Source of the DNA: QALR01 sp045646925
Lineage (GTDB): Bacteria; Bacillota; Clostridia; Oscillospirales; CAG-272
Direction: 5' to 3'
Length of the DNA: 6,238 nucleotides
NCBI GenBank assembly: GCA_045646925.1
Contig: JAZRLQ010000155.1
Span: 1 to 6,238 of the forward strand
Part shown: piece by piece, positions 1 through 6,204 of the stretch
Position numbering within the stretch: position 1 is the stretch's first letter
How the letters are laid out: the number at the start of each line of letters is the position of its first letter
Notes under the pieces: generated by a model
Told to the model about the DNA's origin: nothing
Seen by the model: only the letters and a program-made list of their open reading frames with translations
Database searches by the model: none
Translations under genes and position numbers: made by a program

Positions 1-1
1 G

Positions 2-682
2 GCAGGCCCCGCCTTTGAGGGCGCGCACATCGCTTGCGGCATGGCGGGCGTTTCGGGCGCGATCGGCGAGGTCTTCGTCCGCGACGGAGAAATTCGTTAT
101 AAAACCGTTTCGGACGCGCCTGCGGTCGGCATCTGCGGCTCGGGCATCGTGGACGCGGTCGCCGTTATGCTGGATACGGGTCTGCTCGACGAAACGGGGC
201 TCATCACGGAAAAGGACGAGGCGGGTGCGTTCGCCTCTTACATCGACGAGGATGAGGACGGCGATCCCGTTTTCATGCTCGATCATGAAAAGAATATTTA
301 TATCTGCGCGAAGGATATCCGAGAGATCCAGCTTGCGAAGGCGGCGGTCTGCGCGGGCGCGCAAACGCTTTTGCACGAGTCGGGAATTGACACAGACAGC
401 GTTTCCCGCATCGTGATCGCGGGCGGCTTCGGTTCTCATCTGAAGGCGAGAAGTATGCGCCGAATCGGACTGCTTCCTCCCATCGCGATCGAAAAATACG
501 AGTTCGCCGGCAACGCCGCGGGCGCGGGCGCGGTGGCGATCCTGCTTGGCAGTGAGCCGCGTTCGTCAGCAAGGACGATCTGCATGAAATCGGAATATAC
601 GGAGCTTTCCAAAAGCGCGTATTTTATGGAGAAATATATTGAAGAAATGACGTTTTCCGAGGAAGACGGAGAGGAGGATTGA
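2..682 (+). CDS. RACo-like ASKHA-domain (DUF4445) redox activator, C-terminal part, 5' end outside window
   Basis: The frame is open from base 2 and gives 226 residues ending at TGA 680-682; the start lies upstream of the window. Motifs seen: GPAFEGAHIACGM at the left edge, GICGSGIVDAVA around residues 43-54, IAGGFGSHLKARS around 139-151, and AGNAAGAGAVAILLG around 172-186. These are the phosphate- and adenosine-binding signatures of the ASKHA fold as found in RACo-type ATP-dependent reductive activators of corrinoid proteins. Full family members usually carry an N-terminal 2Fe-2S ferredoxin domain and a linker, which would lie in the missing part. By family, the protein would be cytoplasmic and use ATP hydrolysis to push an electron onto an inactive Co(II) corrinoid protein. 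No corrinoid protein or methyltransferase is visible, so the substrate is unknown. The acidic tail ends one base before the addA start. Family assignment is firm; the exact role is inferred. Confidence 0.88.
   Translation, partial: AGPAFEGAHIACGMAGVSGAIGEVFVRDGEIRYKTVSDAPAVGICGSGIVDAVAVMLDTGLLDETGLITEKDEAGAFASYIDEDEDGDPVFMLDHEKNIYICAKDIREIQLAKAAVCAGAQTLLHESGIDTDSVSRIVIAGGFGSHLKARSMRRIGLLPPIAIEKYEFAGNAAGAGAVAILLGSEPRSSARTICMKSEYTELSKSAYFMEKYIEEMTFSEEDGEED
671..677 (+). promoter_or_regulatory. addA ribosome binding site within the end of the upstream gene
   Basis: GAGGAGG lies inside the last codons of the RACo-like gene, six bases before the addA ATG at 684. With a stop-to-start gap of one base, ribosomes finishing the upstream gene sit on this site, so translational coupling of the two genes is likely (inference). 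Confidence 0.7.
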
Positions 683-683
683 T

Positions 684-3600
684 ATGGGCGCTGTTGTCTG
701 GACACCCGCGCAAAAGGATGCGATCGATTCGCGCGGCTATTCCATCGCCGTGTCCGCGGCGGCGGGCTCGGGTAAAACGGCGGTTCTGACCCGAAGGATC
801 ATTGAACGCGTGTGCGCCGAGGACGGCGATATTTCACGCGTGCTCGTCGTTACGTTCACGAAAGCGGCGGCGGCGGAGCTGGTCTCCCGTATCGCGGACG
901 CGCTCTCGGCGAAGCTGGCGGAGAACCCCGATAACGCGCATATCCGCAAGCAGAGCCTGCTCGTTTCCTCCGCGCATATCAGTACCATACACAGCTTCTG
1001 TCTGGATCTGATCCGCACGAATTTCCAGAAGCTGAATATTCCGCCCGACTTCTCTGCGGGGGACGAGACGGAGGTCCGTCTGCTGATGAGCGAGATCGCG
1101 GAGGAATTGATCGACGATTATTTCGAGGGTGAGCTTCAGGAGGGCGAGGAGGCGATCGCGGATTTCGGCAGGTTCGCGGATCTCTTCGGCGACGTTGCGC
1201 GGACAGATCAGCTTTCGAAAACCTTGATCTCGCTCTATCTTTCCGTTTCCTCCACGGTCGATTCTCTCGATCGGATCGAATATTTCCGCGCGATCGCGGA
1301 AAAAGCGGCGAAGGATGGCTTCGACGGAACGCCGTGGGAGAAGTGCATCAGAGAATATCTCACGCAATTTCTCTCGCATTATTCCCGTATTTACGCGGAT
1401 GCCGTGCGCCGAGCAAGTGAGGACAAGAAATTCGCAAAGCCGCTTGCGGTGATCGCGTTCGAGTGGGACGAGATCGAGAAGCTCCGCACGTCTGCGGAAA
1501 GCGGAATTCCGTATCGCGAGATCGCGCCGATGATCGCGGCGTTGCAGGGCTCGTTCGCCAGATTGACGGGTGTTTCCGGCGATCCCATGCTCGCGCGGTT
1601 CTCGAAATTCCGAACGGATTTCAAGGACGGACTGAAAAAGATCGCAAAAGAATACTATTCGTATTCGGAAGAGGCGTTGACGGCGTGCTTTACGGAAACG
1701 GAGGATGCGTTACGAAAGCTCGGTTGCTTTATGCGGAGCTTTGAGAAGAGATTTGCCGAAGAAAAGCGAAGAAGAAAAATGATCACCTTCGGAGATATGG
1801 AGCATTACGCGCTGCGCTTGCTCCGCGATCAGAAAACGGGTGAGCCGACGGAGCTTGCGATCGCCTTGCGCGAGGCTTACGACGAGATCTATATCGACGA
1901 ATATCAGGATACCAACGAGCTGCAGGACACGATCTTCCGACTGATCTCGAAGGAAAATAACCGATTCAACGTCGGGGATATCAAGCAGAGCATTTACGCC
2001 TTCCGCGGCGCGAAGCCGGATATTTTCTCCGCGCTTCTCGACAGTCGTCCGAAATACCGCGCGGGTATGGAGGAGAAGGCGGCGAAGATCTTTCTTTCGG
2101 AAAACTTCCGTTCCTCGACGGAAATTCTCGAATTCTGTAACGGCGTTTTCGAAAAGCTGATGAACGCAAAGGAGCTTCGCTACGGCGAGGACGAGCGTTT
2201 GCACCCCGGCAGAGATATTCACGCGCCCGTTCCCGAATTGTATCTGATTCCGAAGGCTTCCGCGAAAACGGAGGACGAGGATGACGAGGACATGATCGGA
2301 GAAGCGGATTTCGTGGCGGAAAAGATAGAAGACCTTCTGAAAAACGGCAGAAAAAACGACGGCTCGCCCGTCAAATGCTCGGATATCGTCATTCTGCTCC
2401 GCAGTACGTCCTCCGCGGCGAAGCTTTACGAGGACGCGCTAAGCGTAAGAGGTATCCCCTGCAAAAACAGCGGGGACAAGGAATTTTTCGAAAGCCCTGA
2501 GGTGCTTCTGATCGTCTCTCTGCTCGGCGCAATCGACAATCCCGCGAGAGATATCTATCTCGCATCCGCGTTGAAAAGTCCGATCTACGGTGTGACGCTT
2601 GACGAGCTGATCTTTATCCGACGGTTTCTGAAGGACGGCTCCTTGTTCGACGCGCTCCGCGCGTTTACGGAGCAGACCGATTTTGCCAAAGGCAAAAAGT
2701 TCCTCGACGATTACGAGCGTTACACCATGCTTGCCGCGGAAACGCCATGCGACGCGCTCATCTGGGAGATCTATAACGATACGGGGATCTTTTCCGCGAT
2801 CGCGTCGGATGAATCGCTCTCGATGTACGAGATCGAGCAGGCGAACGCCAATCTGATGACACTGTATAATTACGCGCGCGGATTCGAGAGAGGCGGCTTC
2901 AAGGGCCTTTCGGGCTTTATCACTTTTATCAATGACGTTCTCGCGCGCCGTGCGCAGATGGATATTTCCGGCTTTGCCTCGCCGGGAGACGTCGTCAATA
3001 TCATGACCATTCATAAATCGAAGGGCTTGGAATTCCCGATCTGCTTCCTTTGCAATCTCGGAAAGAAGATGAATTTCAAGGAATCGACGGAAAAAACGAT
3101 CTTCCACGACGATTTCGGCATTGCGCTGAAATTGACCGCGGAGCAGGGGCTTGTCCGCCTGGATACGCCGATCCGCCGCGCCGCTCTTCTGGATAAGAGA
3201 CGCGCGATGGTCGAGGAAGAGCTTCGCGTTCTGTACGTTGCGTTGACCAGACCGAAGGAAAGGCTCTTCATGACGGCATCTGTTTCCGAAAAGGACATCG
3301 AAAAGGGCGTTTACGAGCTATGGCGAGAGGACGGAACGTACGCGTGGAAGAGCAAGTATTTTTCGGAATACGCCCTGCGTGAATCGTCCGTTTATCTGGA
3401 TCTGCTTCTGACTGCGCTTGCCGATAAGCAGGACTCCTTCCTCATGGATACCGTGTATGCGGAGGAAAAATCCGAGAATACGGAATCGGAGACGGAGACA
3501 TTGCCCGAGACCGAGGAAAACGCGGAGGATATGACGTACGACGAGGCGAGACGTCTCGTTTCCGAACGGCTTGATTACGTTTACCCCTATCGCAGACTCA

Positions 3601-4277
3601 GCGAGATCCCCTCGAAGCTTGCCGTTTCCGAGCTGTATCCAACGGTTCTTGACGAATCGGATGCGGCGAAGGCGCTTTCCGAGGAGATCGACGTGACGAT
3701 GGCCGCACCGAACTTTTTGCTTCGTGAGCAGGACGAGACGGTCACTGCCGCGCAAAAGGGAACGGCAATGCATACCTTTATGCAGTTCTGCGATTTTGAA
3801 CGCGTTTTGCAAAACGGCGTGGAGGCGGAAATCGAATATTTGGCGCAAAACCGTTTTATCTTTGAATCGGATCGGGAAAAAATGGATATTCATAAATTGA
3901 AGGCGTTTTTTGAAAGCGATCTTTCGAAACGGATCTTTTCGGCGCCGCAGGTCTTCCGCGAGAAGCGATTTATGATCAAATTGCCGGCGGATCTCTTCAC
4001 GGGTGAGGAGAATGGCGTTCTCGCAAGCGAGGAGATTCTGGTGCAGGGTGTTATCGACTGCGCGTTTCTTGACGAAAACGGAGAGCTGATCCTCGTGGAT
4101 TACAAAACGGATTTCTTTTCCGCGGGAACAAAGCGATCCTTTATCGAAAAAACGCTTCGCGAACGCCACGCAAAACAGCTTGGCTATTATAAGCTTGCTT
4201 GTGAGAAGCTTTTCGGCAAGCAACCTCTGCATACCTATATTTATTCGTTCGCTCTGAACGGTACGGTTGAGATTTAA
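684..4277 (+). CDS. addA: ATP-dependent helicase/nuclease subunit A (AddA)
   Basis: The product has 1197 residues, close to the usual 1,200-1,250 of the family. AddA is the 3'-5' motor and one nuclease of the AddAB complex, which resects double-strand breaks up to Chi for RecA-dependent repair, the RecBCD counterpart of Bacillota. Superfamily 1 motifs in order: Q-motif WTPAQ (6-10); Walker A AAAGSGKT (25-32); motif Ia VVTFTKAAAAEL near 54-65; TIHSFC near 100-105; Walker B DEYQD (405-409); motif III VGDIKQSIYAFR (430-441); motif IV ENFRS (473-477); motif V TIHKSKGLEFP (775-785); motif VI VLYVALTRPKERL (849-861). The C-terminal RecB-like nuclease has H1030 in GTAMH, D1125 in QGVID, D1139 and K1141 in VDYKTD, and QLGYY (1165-1169), so its active site appears complete. 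An acidic Glu-rich linker (about 927-954) separates helicase and nuclease parts. addB, often directly upstream of addA, is absent here. The ATG follows a GAGGAGG site. Confidence 0.97.
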   Translation: MGAVVWTPAQKDAIDSRGYSIAVSAAAGSGKTAVLTRRIIERVCAEDGDISRVLVVTFTKAAAAELVSRIADALSAKLAENPDNAHIRKQSLLVSSAHISTIHSFCLDLIRTNFQKLNIPPDFSAGDETEVRLLMSEIAEELIDDYFEGELQEGEEAIADFGRFADLFGDVARTDQLSKTLISLYLSVSSTVDSLDRIEYFRAIAEKAAKDGFDGTPWEKCIREYLTQFLSHYSRIYADAVRRASEDKKFAKPLAVIAFEWDEIEKLRTSAESGIPYREIAPMIAALQGSFARLTGVSGDPMLARFSKFRTDFKDGLKKIAKEYYSYSEEALTACFTETEDALRKLGCFMRSFEKRFAEEKRRRKMITFGDMEHYALRLLRDQKTGEPTELAIALREAYDEIYIDEYQDTNELQDTIFRLISKENNRFNVGDIKQSIYAFRGAKPDIFSALLDSRPKYRAGMEEKAAKIFLSENFRSSTEILEFCNGVFEKLMNAKELRYGEDERLHPGRDIHAPVPELYLIPKASAKTEDEDDEDMIGEADFVAEKIEDLLKNGRKNDGSPVKCSDIVILLRSTSSAAKLYEDALSVRGIPCKNSGDKEFFESPEVLLIVSLLGAIDNPARDIYLASALKSPIYGVTLDELIFIRRFLKDGSLFDALRAFTEQTDFAKGKKFLDDYERYTMLAAETPCDALIWEIYNDTGIFSAIASDESLSMYEIEQANANLMTLYNYARGFERGGFKGLSGFITFINDVLARRAQMDISGFASPGDVVNIMTIHKSKGLEFPICFLCNLGKKMNFKESTEKTIFHDDFGIALKLTAEQGLVRLDTPIRRAALLDKRRAMVEEELRVLYVALTRPKERLFMTASVSEKDIEKGVYELWREDGTYAWKSKYFSEYALRESSVYLDLLLTALADKQDSFLMDTVYAEEKSENTESETETLPETEENAEDMTYDEARRLVSERLDYVYPYRRLSEIPSKLAVSELYPTVLDESDAAKALSEEIDVTMAAPNFLLREQDETVTAAQKGTAMHTFMQFCDFERVLQNGVEAEIEYLAQNRFIFESDREKMDIHKLKAFFESDLSKRIFSAPQVFREKRFMIKLPADLFTGEENGVLASEEILVQGVIDCAFLDENGELILVDYKTDFFSAGTKRSFIEKTLRERHAKQLGYYKLACEKLFGKQPLHTYIYSFALNGTVEI

Positions 4278-4302
4278 ATTATATATAAGAAAGGAAATTC
4301 CC

Positions 4303-4887
4303 ATGAAAAACAAATTTAACTTCAAGGCAGTATATCTGCTTTCCCTCGTTCCCCTGCTTTCGATCGCGCTTTACCTCATTTCGATGGTGTTCTGCTCGGA
4401 AGCGATCCTGTATTTCGCTGAATACGGATTCACAACTCCCGTTTATATTGCGCTTGGCATTTTGCTCGGTATGACAGCTCTTTGGGCGTACTGCGGTCTC
4501 CGTTTCTCCCGTTCCGGCGTGAAGATCGGTATTTCCGTTCTTATTGCAAACGCGATCCCGATTCTGACGACGGCGGTCTTCTTCGTTCTTTATATCGTCT
4601 ATAAGTCGAATGGCTCCGAGGATCTGTTTGCGATTGCCCAGCTGATCGGCTGTCTCGGTACGGGCGCGTTCGGTATCGTCAGCGAGATCGTCTATATGAT
4701 CTTCTCCGTATCCGTTCTTCTTCAGGTGTTTATCGGCTTTGCCGTTTGTATTCTCGTTTTCATGCTTGGCTACGCGATCGGCGGACCCGTTGACAGAAAG
4801 GTCAAGGACAAGGAAAAAATCGCTGCTGAGCTGGAAAAGGATCGTCAGCGCAAGGCGCAGAGAAAGTCGAAAACGAGCAAAAAATAA
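4303..4887 (+). CDS. Multi-spanning membrane protein of unknown function with basic C-terminal tail
   Basis: I do not recognise a family. The product is 194 residues from ATG 4303, preceded at good distance by AAAGGAA. An upstream in-frame TTG at 4267 would overlap the end of addA, lacks a ribosome site and adds a charged leader, so it was not chosen. Hydrophobic segments lie at about residues 9-31, 45-66, 74-100, 108-125 and 130-160, suggesting four to five membrane spans. The last 30 or so residues are highly charged, rich in Lys/Arg with AAELEKDRQRKAQRK, and probably form a cytoplasmic helix. No catalytic motif, transporter signature or signal peptidase site stands out. The gene starts 25 bases after addA in the same direction and is probably read from the same transcript, which need not mean a role in DNA repair. 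No convincing terminator follows its stop. Confidence 0.85.
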   Translation: MKNKFNFKAVYLLSLVPLLSIALYLISMVFCSEAILYFAEYGFTTPVYIALGILLGMTALWAYCGLRFSRSGVKIGISVLIANAIPILTTAVFFVLYIVYKSNGSEDLFAIAQLIGCLGTGAFGIVSEIVYMIFSVSVLLQVFIGFAVCILVFMLGYAIGGPVDRKVKDKEKIAAELEKDRQRKAQRKSKTSKK

Positions 4888-4910
4888 TTTTGCAAAATCT
4901 TTCGCGCGTT

Positions 4911-4939
4911 GTGGCAATTTGAACCCTCCGTCATAGAAT
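4911..4939 (+). promoter_or_regulatory. Candidate sigma-A promoter for the small Cys/Gly-rich gene
   Basis: The -35-like GTGGCA (4911-4916, 4 of 6 matches) and -10 TAGAAT (4934-4939, 5 of 6) are separated by 17 bases. The predicted start near 4946 would give a leader of about 75 bases. The overlapping CATAGAAT resembles the -10 element of mother-cell sporulation sigma factors (SigE/SigK type), but no well-placed -35 for these was found, so sporulation control is only a possibility. Confidence 0.4.
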
Positions 4940-4992
4940 GATAACAGAGAGGAAGGCAAAGGCTTTTCTTTCTGAATTCAGTTTTGATGAAA

Positions 4993-5008
4993 TCGCCGTA
5001 TACGGCGA
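4993..5008. repeat. 16-base perfect palindrome in the leader of the small gene
   Basis: TCGCCGTATACGGCGA reads the same on both strands. In RNA it can form a six-pair GC-rich stem with a UAUA loop; in DNA it has the shape of a dimeric regulator site. Its last base touches the ribosome binding site AAGGGAGG (5008-5015), so a folded stem would sit directly against the site of translation initiation. Confidence 0.75.
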
Positions 5009-5015
5009 AGGGAGG
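5008..5015 (+). promoter_or_regulatory. Strong ribosome binding site of the small Cys/Gly-rich gene
   Basis: AAGGGAGG with GGAGG five bases before ATG 5021 is nearly complementary to the 16S rRNA 3' end. This is the main argument that the very short downstream frame is a real, well-translated gene. Confidence 0.75.
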
Positions 5016-5020
5016 ATATT

Positions 5021-5176
5021 ATGAATTGTCTCTGCAATATTTTCGATAACAACAACGTGATCTGGCTTCTCATCATCGTGTTCCTTTTGATCTCCTGCTG
5101 CGGCAACGGTTGCGGCACAGGCTTCAATGGCGGTTGCGGCTGCAACGATTACCACTCGGGCGGCTGCGGTTGCTGA
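5021..5176 (+). CDS. 51-residue Cys/Gly-rich single-span membrane peptide
   Basis: The frame starts at ATG 5021 behind a near-perfect ribosome site and ends at TGA 5174-5176. It encodes 51 residues. The N-terminus is short with Cys3 and Cys5 (MNCLCNIFDNNN). One hydrophobic stretch follows at about 13-25 (VIWLLIIVFLLIS), then a tail made largely of Gly and Cys with Cys at 26, 27, 31, 39, 41, 49 and 51, ending GGCGC. That is nine cysteines in total. The layout is like the tiny Gly/Cys-rich membrane peptides common in spore-forming Bacillota (YjcZ-like and so-called high-cysteine proteins), whose function is mostly unknown. No homology was tested. It may bind metal, form a cross-linked coat or surface layer, or act as a membrane-bound effector; none of this is shown by the sequence. 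It has its own candidate promoter and terminator. There is no modification enzyme nearby to support a modified-peptide precursor. Confidence 0.75.
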   Translation: MNCLCNIFDNNNVIWLLIIVFLLISCCGNGCGTGFNGGCGCNDYHSGGCGC

Positions 5177-5186
5177 TCGCGCAAAA

Positions 5187-5209
5187 ATGACGGAGCATCA
5201 CTCCGTTAT
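5187..5209 (-). terminator. Minus-strand hairpin with U-tract, second terminator for tetR
   Basis: A nine-pair stem (5187-5195 with 5201-5209, one G-T pair) closes a five-base loop. Read on the minus strand it is followed by TTTTT (complement of 5183-5187) and so looks like an intrinsic terminator catching read-through from the TetR gene. On the plus strand it has no T-tract and would just be a hairpin in the 3' UTR of the small gene. Confidence 0.5.
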
Positions 5210-5217
5210 CGCATGAT

Positions 5218-5259
5218 AAAACCCCTTTCCACAGGCGTTGCCTTTGGAAAGGGGTTTTT
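5218..5259. terminator. Strong bidirectional intrinsic terminator between convergent genes
   Basis: AAAACCCCTTTCC (5218-5230) pairs perfectly over 13 bases with GGAAAGGGGTTTT (5246-5258). The 15-base loop contains a further AGGC/GCCT mini-stem. T-runs follow on the plus strand (TTTTTG) and on the minus strand (TTTTAT). It lies 41 bases after the stop of the small gene and only four bases past the tetR stop, so it ends transcription from both sides. Confidence 0.92.
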
Positions 5260-5262
5260 GAC

Positions 5263-5850
5263 TTAAAGCAGGAAGGAGGGAATGTCTCTTTTTTGAGAAA
5301 CGTATTCTCTCGTTTCGGTTCCGACGATCGATTTGACGATACGCTGAATGGAATCCTTGTTTTCCTTATAGTAATTGGCATCATCGCGAAGCATGGCTCC
5401 GCAAAGTCCTCTTGCGAGAAAAACGGCAATGTTTTTTGCTTCGCCCTTTTTCGTTTTTTCCAGAATCTTCGTGAGATTTGCTTCGGCAAGAGAGGTGATT
5501 TTTTCGCAGACTGCGGTACGAATGGAAAAATGTACGTTGTTTGCGAAGGTTTTTCTGTATGAGTTTGCTTTTTTCTCCAGATAATCAATGAATTTTTCGA
5601 CGGTTGCCGTGCTTTGCTCGGCGAGATCGTTCATTTCTTTTTCCGTTTTTGCGTAATAAGCAAGAAGCGCCTGTTCAAACAGTTCTTCTTTCGTTTTGAA
5701 ATAGTAGTAGATAAGACCTACTTCGCAACCGACTTTTTGAGAAATGCTGCGTACGGAGGTGCTTTCGTATCCGTTTTCAAGAAAAGTATCGAGTGCGGCA
5801 GAGAGGATGGCTTCTTTTTTTCCACCCTCGGAAATGTTTTTTGGAGTCAT
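5263..5850 (-). CDS. TetR-family transcriptional regulator
   Basis: The product has 195 residues from ATG at 5850, typical TetR length. The start was chosen because AAGGAAG (complement of 5859-5865) lies eight bases before it; the in-frame GTG at 5859 overlaps that site and is less likely. The N-terminal DNA-binding domain is clear: ILSAALDTFLENGYESTSV (15-33), then the helix-turn-helix around 31-50 ending in GLIYYYFKTKEELF (45-58), the hallmark of the family. The C-terminal half, about 60-195, is a variable helical ligand and dimer domain, so the effector cannot be told. Family members are usually homodimeric repressors released by a small molecule. The gene is monocistronic, convergent with the small Cys/Gly gene, and divergent from an outward promoter at the window's right edge, whose gene is the likeliest second target. 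Codon use is visibly richer in A/T than in addA. Confidence 0.93.
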   Translation of the reverse strand: MTPKNISEGGKKEAILSAALDTFLENGYESTSVRSISQKVGCEVGLIYYYFKTKEELFEQALLAYYAKTEKEMNDLAEQSTATVEKFIDYLEKKANSYRKTFANNVHFSIRTAVCEKITSLAEANLTKILEKTKKGEAKNIAVFLARGLCGAMLRDDANYYKENKDSIQRIVKSIVGTETREYVSQKRDIPSFLL

Positions 5851-5869
5851 AAACTTCACTTCCTTCTGT

Positions 5870-5887
5870 GTATAAATTGATTGATAC
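5870..5887. promoter_or_regulatory. Candidate TetR operator (18-bp imperfect palindrome)
   Basis: GTATAAATTGATTGATAC fits GTATnAATnnATTnATAC, with 14 of 18 positions symmetric. It lies between the tetR -10 box and the start codon and covers the predicted transcription start near 5885, where a bound dimer would block initiation. Autorepression is inferred from the family and the position. Confidence 0.55.
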
Positions 5888-5891
5888 GTCG

Positions 5892-5920
5892 ATTATACCA
5901 CGGATTTCGGATAAAGTCAA
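5892..5920 (-). promoter_or_regulatory. Sigma-A promoter of the TetR gene
   Basis: On the minus strand, -35 TTGACT (complement of 5915-5920) and -10 TATAAT (complement of 5892-5897) are separated by exactly 17 bases. That is 5 of 6 and 6 of 6 consensus matches. The predicted start near 5885 gives a leader of about 35 bases to the ATG at 5850. Confidence 0.88.
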
Positions 5921-6108
5921 TATGTTTTGAATTTTGTTCAAGCCGAATTTTCTGTTTTTTGCAAATAATCCTTCGAGTTTGAATGGGGAAAATTCAAAAA
6001 CTTTTCACGGAATTTCAAAAATTTTTTTAAGAAAATCGGGCAAAAAAGGGAGAAAATCAAAAAAGACGAAAAGAAAATGAGAAAGAAAATGGCAGAAAAG
6101 TGTTTGTT

Positions 6109-6140
6109 TTGCATATATACGAAACAAAATATATATGCAA
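6109..6140. repeat. Inverted repeat with 11-bp perfect arms
   Basis: TTGCATATATA (6109-6119) and TATATATGCAA (6130-6140) are exact reverse complements around a ten-base spacer. No T-run follows on either strand, so it does not look like a terminator. It lies about 65 bases upstream of the -35 box of the rightward promoter, a position suited to a regulator site. Chance formation is possible in such AT-rich DNA. Confidence 0.55.
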
Positions 6141-6153
6141 GTGAAATCAAATG

Positions 6154-6200
6154 AAAAAGGGTGAAAAAAGTTTGAAAAAATATGAAAAACTTTTAAAAAA
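6154..6200 (+). promoter_or_regulatory. Helically phased A-tract array (predicted curved DNA / UP-like element)
   Basis: Five A-runs of five or six bases are centred at about 6156, 6166.5, 6177.5, 6187 and 6197.5, with spacings of 9.5 to 11 bp. The first four share the unit TGAAAAA. Phasing with the DNA helix is the classic layout of intrinsic curvature. The array stops four bases before the -35 box at 6205, where A-rich DNA can also contact the RNA polymerase alpha subunits. Confidence 0.65.
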
Positions 6201-6204
6201 GGTA

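Larger units (their letters stand above)
5921..6204. other. AT-rich, purine-skewed non-coding region between divergent promoters
   Basis: No convincing gene is seen on either strand; the frames present are low-complexity Phe/Ser/Leu or Lys runs without ribosome sites. The stretch contains an inverted repeat TTTGAAT-N7-ATTCAAA (5978-5998), an imperfect 21-base-period direct repeat (5988-6005 and 6009-6026, 3 mismatches in 18), a purine tract on the plus strand (about 6029-6100), an 11-bp inverted repeat (6109-6140) and phased A-tracts (6154-6200). It is much poorer in G+C than the addA region. Confidence 0.7.

Noticed and set aside
3318..4325. Long minus-strand open frame (335 codons) opposite the end of addA
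   Set aside because: It lies fully antisense to the conserved nuclease domain, has no ribosome site or recognisable domain, and reflects the codon pattern of addA. The same holds for the other antisense frames over addA (834-1379, 1710-2222, 2439-3107).
4887..4898. ATTTTGCAAAAT palindrome after the membrane protein gene as a terminator
   Set aside because: A 12-base palindrome without loop, with weak A-T pairs and no following T-run, cannot form a stable terminator stem.
4279..4959. Minus-strand frame of 226 codons over the membrane protein gene
   Set aside because: Its product is rich in charged and Asn residues with no domain; the plus-strand frame has clear membrane segments, a ribosome site and operon spacing.
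4987..5049. Upstream 20-codon frame overlapping the start of the small peptide gene, possible leader peptide
   Set aside because: There is no ribosome site before its ATG, its stop falls inside the next gene in another frame, and much of it is just the palindrome and Shine-Dalgarno sequence translated. It was kept out without conservation data.
5021..5176. Small peptide as a microcin-like or thiazole-modified RiPP precursor, because of the Gly/Cys tail
   Set aside because: A membrane span occupies the place of a leader, and no cyclodehydratase, radical SAM enzyme, protease or exporter is visible. A structural or membrane role is simpler.
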